Positions 8,929 to 17,196 of a DNA stretch of 64,000 nucleotides are shown here, in pieces. Every line of letters starts with the position of its first letter. The stretch's first letter is position 1. The notes below the pieces were generated by a model, which had not been told where the DNA came from, did not search any database, and worked only from the letters and a program-made list of their open reading frames with translations. Where the stretch lies: the NCBI GenBank assembly GCA_965279195.1, contig CBDIHP010000022.1, forward strand, positions 1 to 64,000, written 5' to 3'. The position numbers and the translations under genes are program-made. Source of the DNA: CBDIHP01 sp965279195. GTDB taxonomy: Bacteria > Planctomycetota > Planctomycetia > Isosphaerales > Isosphaeraceae.

Positions 8929-9714
8929 ATGACGAATCGACGCTGGATCATTTCTGCCAATGAGACCGTGAACATGATGCGGAGGACCTCGTCCGCCCAG
9001 ACGACCGCAAGCGGCGACCTCGTCGCGGGGCTGGTGGCCATCAGGCGGCCTGTCCACCTCCACGGCGAGACGGGCACGGGCAAGTCGTTCACCGCCCGCC
9101 GCATCCACGAGGCGTCGGGCAGGGGGCATCTCAAGTTCCTGGAATTCCACTGCCAGGCGGGCTCCCGGCTGGATCCGGCGGATTCGCTCGCCGGGCTGCT
9201 GCTGGACGGGCGCCGGATGGGGATCGGCACCATGCACGTCGAGGCGATCGAGAGCCTGACGATCCCCTCGCAGATGGGGCTGCTCGATGCCTTCCTCGCC
9301 CTCGACCGGATCCCTCCGGGCTCCTGCCCGAGGCTGGTCGTCTCGGGGGCGAAGCCGCTGTGGGACGCGGTCGAGGCGGGACGTTTCCTGCCCGAGCTGT
9401 ACGCTCGCATCGGGCAGATCCAGGTGCACCTGCCGCCCCTCCGGAGCCGCCCGGGTCGCATCGAGGAACTGGCGAACGCCTTCCTGGCGGAACTGACACA
9501 GGGCAGGGCGGACGCACCGGTCGGGATCAGCGAGGAAGCGGTCGACGCACTAGAGGTCTTCCCCTGGCCGGGGAATCTCCGACAGCTCCGCAACGCGGTC
9601 GAGCATGCGTTGATCTTCGCCGACGCCGGGGAGATCCGGCTTCGTGACCTGCCGGCGGGGATCGCCCGGCTCGCCGGGGCTCCCCGCCGATTCCGAGAGG
9701 CCTCGCAGAACTGA
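8929..9714 (+). CDS. NtrC-like AAA+ ATPase without GAFTGA loop or DNA-binding domain
   Basis: A 261-residue single AAA+ domain. Walker A is GETGTGKS at residues 46-53. The later landmarks of sigma-54 activators are present: AVEAGRFLPELYARI, VHLPPLRSR and FPWPGNLRQLRNAVEHAL. However, the segment after LEFHCQAG, where enhancer-binding proteins carry the sigma-54-contacting GAFTGA loop, reads SRLDPADSLAGLLLDGRRMG and lacks it. No receiver or GAF domain precedes it and no helix-turn-helix follows. It is therefore probably not a classical sigma-54 activator; it may remodel another partner. The start at 8929 is an ATG following an open but unconvincing N-terminal extension. A small membrane protein gene follows after 36 bp, likely in the same operon. 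Confidence 0.7.
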   Translation: MTNRRWIISANETVNMMRRTSSAQTTASGDLVAGLVAIRRPVHLHGETGTGKSFTARRIHEASGRGHLKFLEFHCQAGSRLDPADSLAGLLLDGRRMGIGTMHVEAIESLTIPSQMGLLDAFLALDRIPPGSCPRLVVSGAKPLWDAVEAGRFLPELYARIGQIQVHLPPLRSRPGRIEELANAFLAELTQGRADAPVGISEEAVDALEVFPWPGNLRQLRNAVEHALIFADAGEIRLRDLPAGIARLAGAPRRFREASQN

Positions 9715-9750
9715 TCCACGAAACATCTCAACGAGAGCGGGCGCAGACAC

Positions 9751-10077
9751 ATGATTCTCGACCTGGATCGGCAGTATCGCGAATCGAGCCGGACGGCGGG
9801 TCCGGAGCGGAACCGGAGATGGAAGCGGGAATTCGGCCTGGCCTGCGTCGCCACGGTCGGCGGATTCGCCTCGCTCCGGGCTCTGGCACCGGGCGTCTCC
9901 GGGGCCCTGGATGTCGTCCGGGATGCGACCGGAGACGTGTGCCTGTTCGCCGCACGCATCTTCGCCGAGCTCACCGAAGCGGATGCGGTCGCGATCTGGG
10001 GGCTGATCCTGGGCCTCCTGCTGGTCCTCGCCACGGTGCACGCCGCGGAGCGGCAGCTCGACCGCAGCAGCGAGTGA
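9751..10077 (+). CDS. Small two-helix membrane protein
   Basis: A 108-residue protein, ATG at 9751, 36 bp behind the AAA+ gene on the same strand. It has a basic N-terminus, a weak hydrophobic segment around residues 30-50 (FGLACVATVGGFASLRAL) and a strong one near the C-terminus (VAIWGLILGLLLVLATVHAA), ending in a charged tail. I recognise no family. Its position suggests it is the membrane partner of the neighbouring ATPase, but that is inference from spacing only. It converges on the kinase-TPR gene, whose stop is 32 bp beyond. Confidence 0.55.
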   Translation: MILDLDRQYRESSRTAGPERNRRWKREFGLACVATVGGFASLRALAPGVSGALDVVRDATGDVCLFAARIFAELTEADAVAIWGLILGLLLVLATVHAAERQLDRSSE

Positions 10078-10108
10078 GCGATGGGCATGGTACGACCGAA
10101 CTCCCGTG

Positions 10109-13100
10109 TCAGGGGGCCTTCGTCACGGCGGTCGTCTCGCGGGCGGACTCGAGCAGCCGCTGGAAACGGGGGTCGTCGCGGATCGGGGTCAGGTCGTCGT
10201 CGTGGGCGATTTCGCGATGGCCGAATCCGTTGCGAAGGGCCTGGGAGAGCAGGCGGAGGGCCGGGTCGCGATCTTCCCGGTGCGTCGTCGACGTCAGTGC
10301 ATAAGCGCATCCGACCTGATAAAGGATGTGGGGCGAGTGGCTGAGCGCGAGGGCCTTCTCGGCCGCCTCGATGGCCTGGTCGCGGCGGCGGAGGACGGCG
10401 AGCATCCTGGCGCGTCCGCTGTGGAGGTCGGCGAGGTCGGGGAAGAGGGTCGTTGCCGAGGTGAGGGCGTCGAGGGCGTCCTCGTCGCGGCCGGGGAGCG
10501 AGGAGAGGATGGCGGCCTTGTTCTGGAGGGCGGCGAGCGAACGAGGGTTGAGCCGGAGGGCCGCGTCGAAGTCGCCCAGGGCCGCGTTCGGGTCGGAGGA
10601 CATCCTCGAAAGCCCCCGGGCGATCCAGGCGTCCTCGCTCCCGGGCGTGTGGCGGAGGCCTTCGTTGCGATCCGTCGCGGCCTGCTGAGCATTCCCCGAG
10701 TCGTTGTGGATGAGGGATCGAATCGCGTAGGCGTAGGCCCCGGGGGCACCGAGGTCGATGGACCTGGTGACGTCCTTGAGGGCCGACTCGAAACGCTTGC
10801 GCCCCCGATCGACGAGCCCGCGGTTCAGGTACGGGAGGGCCTGATAGGGCCGTAGGGCGATGGCGCGGGTGAGGTCGTCGTGGGCGCCGGCGAGGTCGCC
10901 GCGTCGGGCTCGGGCGAGGCCGCGGTTGGACCAGGGCTCTTCGAAGCCCGGGTCCAGCGAGAGGCAGGCGGTGTACGCGGCTTCGGCCGAGATCGGATCC
11001 TGGAGGCGTTCATATGCGATGGCCAGCAAGTACCAGGCCCAGAAGGCCTTGGGGTCGTCCTGGGTGATCGGACGGAGCAGTTCGGCGACCTTAGCGGGCT
11101 CGCCGCGCGTGATGGCGAGGCGGGCCATGAGCAGGCGGTCGCGATGCGATTGGATCGGAGTGGCGTCCGCGATCGACGCGGCCGTGTTCGCCTCGGCGTC
11201 GCGGCCGAGGCTCCGAAGTAGGTCGGCCCTCTGGAGCAGGAGGGAGCGCGGCACATCGGCGGGGTCGTAACAGGTGGACGCCGATCGGTTCAGGTCGAGG
11301 GCCTCGCGGAGGGCGGGCTCATCGGCCGAGGGCGACGCGGCGGAGAATGCCAATGCATTCGCCAGCGATTCGAGCGACTCGCCGACCTGCTCGCGGAGGA
11401 GTTGCCGGGAAGGTGAGGCGAGGCGAGCGACACGCGATGAACTCCGCCAGTCGGGGTCGTCGAGGATGCGATAGCGTTCGAGGGCGAGTCTAGTCTCCCG
11501 GACGGCGCCGGCGCGATGGACGGGGTCGGCGGTGGTGAGCTTCAGGCTGGCCTGGCGGAGGTCGCGACGGAAGGCTTCGAAGGCGTCGCGAGCCTCGATG
11601 TCGGCCAGCCGCTCGGCGCGGATCCAGATGCCGGCGCCGAGCAGAGTGACGAGCGCAGCGGACGCGATCGCGAGGGTGCCCAGCGATCGGATGCTAGGAT
11701 GCCGGCGCACCCACTTCTGCACGCGTTCGGGAATGTTTCGGTCCCTGGCGTGCTTCAGGGGGAGGTTGGCGAGCTGGCGTTCGAGGTCGTCGAGGAGCTC
11801 TCCGGCGGACTGGTATCGACGGGCCGGGATGGGTTCGAGGCAGCGTCGGAGGATCGATGCGGTGGCGGGCCGGATGCTGCGGTCGAGTCGGCGGGGGTCG
11901 GGCGGGCCGGCCTTGCGGTCGTCGAGCATGAGGGCCACGGCCGGGGCGTCGTGACCGGGGCTTCGAGGGTAGGGCGACTGCCCGGTGAGAAGCTCGAAGA
12001 GGATCACGCCGAGCGCGAAGACGTCGGACCTGGCGTCGATCCTGCGTCCGGACCCGAGCAGGGCTTCGAGCTGTTCGGGCGACATATAAGGGAGCGTCCC
12101 GCCCATCCGGGAGGCCGACTGGGGCGCCAGCTCGCGGTCCTCGGCCAGGTTGAAGTCGAGGAGCATCGGCTGGCCGTCGTCGGTCAGCAGGATGTTCGCC
12201 GGCTTGATGTCGCGGTGCAGGATGCCCCGGCGGTGGGCGTGCTCCAGGCCCTCGGCCAGCCTGGCGAACAGCCAGAGGATCGCCTCGTCGAACGGCCGAT
12301 TCTCGAGCTGGATCCTCGCCTCGATCACCGGCTGGGGCAGGGGAGCGGGCCCGGATGACAAGGGAGAATCGGGCACAGTCGACGCGATGGCGGAGTTCCA
12401 CATCGTCGCCGACGGGGCGTTCGCGGCCAGTTCGAAGAGCGAGCGGCCGGTGGCGGGCAGGCTGGGGGACTGCGCCCGGCGCTCCTGGATGTCCTTGAAC
12501 GTGAGCGAGCCGAAGTAGGGCATGCAGACCGCGATCAGCGGCGGGGCCCGGTGGACCGAGTAGATCGGGACGATGTTCGTGTGCTGGAGCCGGGCGAGCG
12601 TGCGTGCCTCGTCCGATTCGTCGACCGCCACCTTGAGCGCGACCGGCCGGTCGGCCAGGTCGCCCTGCGCCGCGAGGAAGACCCGGCCGAATGTGCCGCG
12701 CCCGAGTTCCTCCATGAGCCGGAACCCTTCGAAGGTCTGACCCACCTCGGGCAAGCTCGCCTGGCCCGAGGGAGGGACGACCGCGCGCCCGTGTGCAGGC
12801 GAGGGGTCGCGAGGGAGACCGGTGGGATTTGGACATCGGTCGATGCTCTGATTTGTTCCGATTCGTTCGCCCGGACGAGAGTAGTCCGTCCGCGGTCGCG
12901 AGCCGGCGGACAGGCTGGTCGACCGCTCGGCCGACCGTCGCAACTCCGACTCGATCTCGGCGACGAGGCCGGGGGCGTCCCACAACTCGGGGAGATCGTC
13001 GATGTATTTTCGCAACACGTCGCTGACACCGCGCGTGCCGTCCAGCTCGATCTCGACGAGGATTAATTCCCTCAAGACCGCCGGAAATACCGGATCGGAC

Positions 13101-13216
13101 GGGCCCGGCAGGAACGAACGAATGTGAACTAACGCGTGCTTTTCCTTTTCGATCTCAAAGGCTCTCACGTACCGATCTATTTTATCGAGGTCCGACATAT
13201 CGAAGACCTGGGTCAT
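10109..13216 (-). CDS. Transmembrane Ser/Thr protein kinase with C-terminal TPR array
   Basis: About 1,035 residues from the ATG at 13216 (MTQVFDMSDLDKIDRY). Order: an N-terminal helical region of about 100 residues, a linker, a Hanks-type kinase domain (GRGTFGRVFLA glycine loop, ALKVA lysine, HRDIKPANILL catalytic loop), a juxtamembrane segment, one transmembrane helix (LAIASAALVTLLGAGIWI), then roughly ten TPR-like repeats (for example AWYLLAIAYERLQDPISAEA). The usual DFG metal-binding motif reads DFN (LLDFNLAED), a variant I recall in planctomycete kinases, so activity may be retained. Such kinases commonly sit near ECF sigma factor genes and may phosphorylate them; here one is about 1.5 kb away. 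The kinase domain would be cytoplasmic and the TPR domain outside the membrane. Confidence 0.85.
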   Translation of the reverse strand: MTQVFDMSDLDKIDRYVRAFEIEKEKHALVHIRSFLPGPSDPVFPAVLRELILVEIELDGTRGVSDVLRKYIDDLPELWDAPGLVAEIESELRRSAERSTSLSAGSRPRTDYSRPGERIGTNQSIDRCPNPTGLPRDPSPAHGRAVVPPSGQASLPEVGQTFEGFRLMEELGRGTFGRVFLAAQGDLADRPVALKVAVDESDEARTLARLQHTNIVPIYSVHRAPPLIAVCMPYFGSLTFKDIQERRAQSPSLPATGRSLFELAANAPSATMWNSAIASTVPDSPLSSGPAPLPQPVIEARIQLENRPFDEAILWLFARLAEGLEHAHRRGILHRDIKPANILLTDDGQPMLLDFNLAEDRELAPQSASRMGGTLPYMSPEQLEALLGSGRRIDARSDVFALGVILFELLTGQSPYPRSPGHDAPAVALMLDDRKAGPPDPRRLDRSIRPATASILRRCLEPIPARRYQSAGELLDDLERQLANLPLKHARDRNIPERVQKWVRRHPSIRSLGTLAIASAALVTLLGAGIWIRAERLADIEARDAFEAFRRDLRQASLKLTTADPVHRAGAVRETRLALERYRILDDPDWRSSSRVARLASPSRQLLREQVGESLESLANALAFSAASPSADEPALREALDLNRSASTCYDPADVPRSLLLQRADLLRSLGRDAEANTAASIADATPIQSHRDRLLMARLAITRGEPAKVAELLRPITQDDPKAFWAWYLLAIAYERLQDPISAEAAYTACLSLDPGFEEPWSNRGLARARRGDLAGAHDDLTRAIALRPYQALPYLNRGLVDRGRKRFESALKDVTRSIDLGAPGAYAYAIRSLIHNDSGNAQQAATDRNEGLRHTPGSEDAWIARGLSRMSSDPNAALGDFDAALRLNPRSLAALQNKAAILSSLPGRDEDALDALTSATTLFPDLADLHSGRARMLAVLRRRDQAIEAAEKALALSHSPHILYQVGCAYALTSTTHREDRDPALRLLSQALRNGFGHREIAHDDDLTPIRDDPRFQRLLESARETTAVTKAP

Positions 13217-13639
13217 GCTGACGTTCCGCAAGGTTTCTCGGCTGAGCGGTATCTGGCCCCTATTGTGGTGCCCCCGGCGCGGCGACGTGTGACGCGGGAG
13301 GGCGCGATTTGGGGCCCGGTCGGGGCAGCGTCTTGCCCGTGTTGAGATCGAAGGACACACCCGCGTGTAAATCCACCCATGCCTGTGTCCATCTGCGTCG
13401 ATCACTCGTTGACAAGGCGGAATCGGAGGCGATCATGGATGACGACAGCTCGTTGTCGGATCTGGGAACGCCTCGGGTGTCTCGATTCGGCGGAGGATGT
13501 CGTGGCGAGCCGGTGGCCTTCGTCGTGCGAGGCGAGCCGGTCTCGTTCGCTTTCGTGCGGTTTCCCTGCGGTCTTTCCCGATCCTGGGGGACCGCGCGCC
13601 CCGAGCCGGCCCTTCACGCTCACCCATCGAGGATCCCCC

Positions 13640-15637
13640 ATGAGCCAGGCCGTCCGCCCCCGCCGGGCCCCCCTGCGCATCGAGTCCCTGGAATCGCGCC
13701 TCCTCCTTGCGGCGGAGATCGGCACGGTCTGGCCCGCGCCCCAGCAGCTCACCCTCAGTTTCGTGCCCGACGGCACGATCCAGGGAAACCAGGCGTCCTC
13801 GCTGTTCCGCGAGATGCGCGCCTCGACCGGGCTGCCGGACGAGGGGTGGCAATCGATCATCCTTAAGGCCGTGCAGACCTGGGCGTCGCGGTCGAATCTC
13901 AACGTCTCCGTCGTGCCCGACTCGGGGCTGCCCGTCGGCAGCACCGGGGCGCCCCAGGGGGATTCGCGATTCGGCGATATCCGGATCAGCTCGATTTCGA
14001 TGAGCAGCTCGGTCCTCGCCGTGGCCTCCGGCTATGACCCGACGGCGGGCACGCGTGCTGGAGACATCACATTTAATTCCGCCGTGGATTTCCGGGTCGG
14101 GGGAGGGGCGGGTTACGACCTCTTCACCGTCGCGCTCCACGAGGCGGGCCACGTCTTCGGGCTCGACGATTGCGACGATCCTACGTCGGCCCTGGACGAA
14201 TCCTACGTCGGCCCCCGCGCGTCGCTCGCCGACGTCGACGTGGCGGGCCTGAGGTCGATCTACGGGGTAAGATCGCCCGACCGCTTCGAAGGCCCCTCGG
14301 GGAACGACTCGATCGCCACGGCCGCCGCGATGACGCCGGCGAACGCCACGGGGAGCAACGCGTCGGACCCGGCCGTGACGATCCGGGGCGACGTCAGTTC
14401 CCCGACGGACAAGGATGTGTACACGTTCCGCGTCAAGGCGAACCCAGGGCCGGTGAGCATCCAGGTGCGGACGACGCGGAAGAGTTCGCTCATGGGTCGC
14501 CTGGTCGTGACGAATTCGAGGGGCGTCGTGCTCGGGTCCGACGCGGCGGCCTCGCCGACCCGCGGCGACCTGACCGTGCGGCTCCCGGGGCTGAACCCGC
14601 TGGAGACGTACTACGTCCGGGTCGAGGCGGCGGATGCGGGCGTCTTCGGCGTGGGCAGTTACCTGGCGCGTGTCACCCCGGATACGGCGTACCTCTTCGG
14701 CACCCTCGACTGGACCACCGACACCGTCTCGAACGGCCTGATCAACCTCGACCTCGGCACCGACGACACGCCCGCGACAGCGAATTTCCTGTCGCCGACG
14801 ATCCAGTCGGACCTCGGCGTGTCGTATTACGGCCGGGCCAGCCTGAACGCGCTTTCCACCGTGGATGTGTACGCGTTCGACGCCCCGTCGAGACTGGCCG
14901 GCGATGGCGAGTTGGTGCTCTCGGCGCTGGTCTGGGGCCGTGACCTGGTGGCACTCGACCCCCGCGTGACGATCCTCGATCCCGCCGGCCAGGCCGTCGC
15001 GGGGCGGGTGCTCTCGCATGAGGGCAACGCCTATGCCATCCAACTCTCCGGGCTGACGCCCGGGGCGAGGTACTACGCGAGGGTGAACACGTATCCGTCG
15101 CAGGCGGGGCTGACGACCGTCCTGAACAACGTGTTGGGGAACTACGTGTTTGCGTTCCAGTTCCACCGCAAGGCCACTCCGCTGGATGGTCTCCAGGCGG
15201 GCACAATCGACCCGTCTTCGTCGTCAGACACGTATACGTCGTCGCAAGGCTTGCTCGTGTCCGCGAATGTCGACCAAGCGTTTCACATGGTTCTCTCGGC
15301 GAGCAACGCGACGGGGCTGGCTGACTCCTCGATCAGGGCGGACATGGTCGACGGTTGCGGCCGAGTTCTGCAGACGCTCCGTGTAGGGGCGAACGGGGAA
15401 CAGAGCCTCACATTCTTCATGGCGAGGGGACGGTACACGATACGATACACGCTGGAGTCACGGACCTGGGGCACACCTTCCCCGCTGAGCTTCCGGCTCG
15501 ACGGGCGGAGCCTTTCGGATCCGAATCGCCCCTATGCCTCAGATCCCTCGCTCTACGCCGGCTCGAGCACCGGTTCGTCGACGACCTCGTCCGATACCAG
15601 CACGCCTTACACCACGACCGCGATCGCCTATGCTTGA
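13640..15637 (+). CDS. Secreted zinc metalloprotease with LEPR-XLL signal
   Basis: About 665 residues from the ATG at 13640, which follows a GAGG ribosome binding site; the open frame upstream to 13379 is not used. The N-terminus carries a LEPR-XLL-type export motif (RIESLESRLLLA). Residues near 167 give the metzincin zinc site ALHEAGHVFGLDD (HExxHxxGxxD), as in matrixin-like proteases, so the product is probably an extracellular endopeptidase. The catalytic domain is followed by several beta-sandwich repeats resembling pre-peptidase C-terminal domains (SSPTDKDVYTFRVKANPG and similar) and a Ser/Thr-rich tail. No inhibitor or activator gene is adjacent. A row of three GC hairpins lies 70 bp downstream and probably ends the transcript. 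Confidence 0.8.
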   Translation: MSQAVRPRRAPLRIESLESRLLLAAEIGTVWPAPQQLTLSFVPDGTIQGNQASSLFREMRASTGLPDEGWQSIILKAVQTWASRSNLNVSVVPDSGLPVGSTGAPQGDSRFGDIRISSISMSSSVLAVASGYDPTAGTRAGDITFNSAVDFRVGGGAGYDLFTVALHEAGHVFGLDDCDDPTSALDESYVGPRASLADVDVAGLRSIYGVRSPDRFEGPSGNDSIATAAAMTPANATGSNASDPAVTIRGDVSSPTDKDVYTFRVKANPGPVSIQVRTTRKSSLMGRLVVTNSRGVVLGSDAAASPTRGDLTVRLPGLNPLETYYVRVEAADAGVFGVGSYLARVTPDTAYLFGTLDWTTDTVSNGLINLDLGTDDTPATANFLSPTIQSDLGVSYYGRASLNALSTVDVYAFDAPSRLAGDGELVLSALVWGRDLVALDPRVTILDPAGQAVAGRVLSHEGNAYAIQLSGLTPGARYYARVNTYPSQAGLTTVLNNVLGNYVFAFQFHRKATPLDGLQAGTIDPSSSSDTYTSSQGLLVSANVDQAFHMVLSASNATGLADSSIRADMVDGCGRVLQTLRVGANGEQSLTFFMARGRYTIRYTLESRTWGTPSPLSFRLDGRSLSDPNRPYASDPSLYAGSSTGSSTTSSDTSTPYTTTAIAYA

Positions 15638-15706
15638 CCGTCTTGTCTTGACCAGGCTCCGAGCGATTATCCGACTTACTGATAGGCGCGCAAAGAAAAT
15701 GAGGCT

Positions 15707-15780
15707 CCTCGGCCATAGGCCGAGGTGTCAGGAAGGCCCCCCGGGGGGGCCGTCTACGTCAGGAAGCCCCCGTTGGGGGC
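15707..15780 (+). terminator. Row of three strong hairpins downstream of the metalloprotease gene
   Basis: Three perfect or near-perfect stem-loops follow one another: CCTCGGCC-ATA-GGCCGAGG (15707-15725), a GGCCCCCC/GGGGGGGCC palindrome (15735-15751) and GCCCCC-GTT-GGGGGC (15766-15780). The second and third are each preceded by the same word GTCAGGAAG, so the unit looks duplicated. There is no T-run, so if this is a terminator it is not of the simple intrinsic type. Confidence 0.5.
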
Positions 15781-15950
15781 GTGGATAGCACCGGACGCGC
15801 TGTGTCCATCTGCAACCACGCCGTCGCCAGTCGCCAGGCCAACAAGCCTCTGGGATGCCGAGCGTTCACCGACATTGCACGGCAGAAAGCACGCCGGATC
15901 GCTCGAAGCTCTTCGGGTCTCACGGCCAAAGGCGGTGGGTTTAGAACGTA

Positions 15951-16244
15951 CTAAACTTTTTCCAGCCCCAGCCCGGCTGCCTCGAAGAACGAGCGGATCA
16001 GGCCCCTTCGCTTCCTGAGGCGGCCGATGGCGAGGTGGAATTCCAGATGCAACTCCTCCAGGTCGGGGAAGGCTGCGTTCCTCAGCTCGACACGCTTGAG
16101 GTGCTGCCACGCCCCGGCGTCCCAGGGGTGGAGATCGACACCGAGGAGTCGGGCGGGCTGATCCGGGCCTAGGATCGCTCCATGAAGGTGGAGCCGGTCT
16201 CCGCGACCGGATGCCGGCCCACTGACCCCGCTCGTGTGGCTCAT
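15951..16244 (-). pseudogene. C-terminal fragment of an IS630-like transposase
   Basis: The minus strand reads LHLHGAILGPDQPARLLGVD, then LHPWDAGAWQHLKRVELRN and FPDLEELHLEFHLAIGRLRKRR, ending GLIRSFFEAAGLGLEKV. This matches the layout of the last part of IS630-type DDE transposases (the P-x-L-N-P-x-E-x-x-W-x-x-L-K region and the helical tail), although the third catalytic acid region is degenerate. The N-terminal catalytic part is absent, and neither inverted ends nor a target duplication were found. It is therefore a decayed insertion sequence. Confidence 0.5.
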
Positions 16245-16246
16245 GG

Positions 16247-16430
16247 CGAGCCTGTTCTATCGCTATCGACAAGGCCGATAGCGTCGCCTCGCCCAGCAAC
16301 TCGGCGGTCGCGTCTGAGATTGTCGTGAAGTCCGCGTGAATTAGTATCCCGATGGTATGCGACGAAAGTAGGTCGAAGGCTCCTGCTGCCGCATAGACTT
16401 CTGCAAGCTTCTCGGGGTCGGGACATGAAT
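16247..16430 (-). pseudogene. Protein-like fragment of unknown gene
   Basis: An open minus-strand segment reads DPEKLAEVYAAAGAFDLLSS followed by HTIGILIHADFTTISDATAE and LLGEATLSALSIAIEQA, then runs into the IS630-like remnant. It has normal amino-acid composition but no ATG in frame and no downstream stop of its own. It overlaps the start of a plus-strand decayed gene by a few bases. I do not recognise the family. It may be the N-terminal part of a gene cut by the IS630-type insertion. Confidence 0.3.
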
Positions 16431-16844
16431 TCAGATCAAGCCGACGCCGCCGGCGACGCCCGCGTTGCGGGGATCTTCCGCCAGGACCTGGATTGAATCA
16501 ATGAAGCCTATCTGGATGGGGTCCGGCGGGGATTCGTCGAACCGGCGGCGATCGTTTACGACCTCTCCGATGAGACGACCCTGAACATAGCGAGCCCGAA
16601 GCTCGAGCCGGGCCAAGTGGAGGTCGTCAAGGAGATGTGCAGCCGGATGCAGTTGATGCCGACGATGATCGAGGTGATCGACCGGGACCATTTCCTGTCC
16701 CACTTCCCGCACATGGCTTCCGACGTCAGCATGGACATCAGCTCACGGCCGAACGATTTCGTCGTGATCGTTCTCGTCGAGGGCAAGGTCTCGTTCAATC
16801 TGGGGCCGAAGCTCTCCCGTCGTCCTTGGTGGCGTTTCTGGTAG
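16425..16844 (+). pseudogene. Unknown 139-codon gene interrupted by an in-frame TGA
   Basis: From the ATG at 16425 (MNSDQADAAGDARVAGIFRQ) one frame continues to 16844 with a single TGA at 16494-16496. Downstream the protein is coherent (INEAYLDGVRRGFVEPAAIV, then MIEVIDRDHFLSHFPHMASD) and ends in a Trp/Arg-rich tail. The remaining internal start is the ATG at 16617, which would give 75 residues. I recognise no family. It lies between IS630 debris and the ISKra4-type element, so a nonsense mutation in a decaying gene is the simplest explanation. Confidence 0.45.
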
Positions 16845-16986
16845 CCTCGCCGTCGTAGCAGGGCGTGGCGTCATGAAGCCTGCGGCGACGTCCCGATTGC
16901 AGGGGCACCTCCGATAATGGGAAATATCGTCCGGAACCTGGGGTGTGACCTCGGAATGATGTGAATCGGCCCTCCGAGACCCGTCT

Positions 16987-17196
16987 TCACGCCGCCAGGA
17001 CGAACCCCTCGCGGCCGATCCGCGCCCAGAATTGCTCCCAGCGGCCGGGCGTGTATGTCAGACACCGCACCGACAGCACCGCCGCCGCGCCTGAGTCCTT
17101 CCAGCGCATCCCCGAGCCGCACAGACGCTGCTTCACCAGCACCTTGCACGCCGCCTCCGTCACGCCCGAGCCGATCGGAACCTTCTTCGCCGTCAT
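16987..17196 (-). CDS. ISKra4-family transposase, downstream ORF (B) with the catalytic Glu
   Basis: A 69-residue ORF starting MTAKKVPIGSGVTEAACK. PIGSG-x-x-E is the conserved C-terminal block of ISKra4 transposases and supplies the last acidic residue of the DDE triad. It continues with QRLCGSGMRWKDSGAAAVLS and GRWEQFWARIG, the normal C-terminus. Its ATG shares bases with the stop codon of ORF A (ATGA at 17196-17193). The full enzyme could therefore arise by frameshifting or by stop-start reinitiation giving two chains, or the element may simply be inactivated by one indel. The sequence alone does not decide. Confidence 0.7.
   Translation of the reverse strand: MTAKKVPIGSGVTEAACKVLVKQRLCGSGMRWKDSGAAAVLSVRCLTYTPGRWEQFWARIGREGFVLAA

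Noticed and set aside
8634..10310. N-terminal extension of the sigma factor frame to 754 residues
   Set aside because: The extension is antisense to the AAA+ and membrane protein genes and Arg/Ser-rich; the sigma factor starts at 8633.
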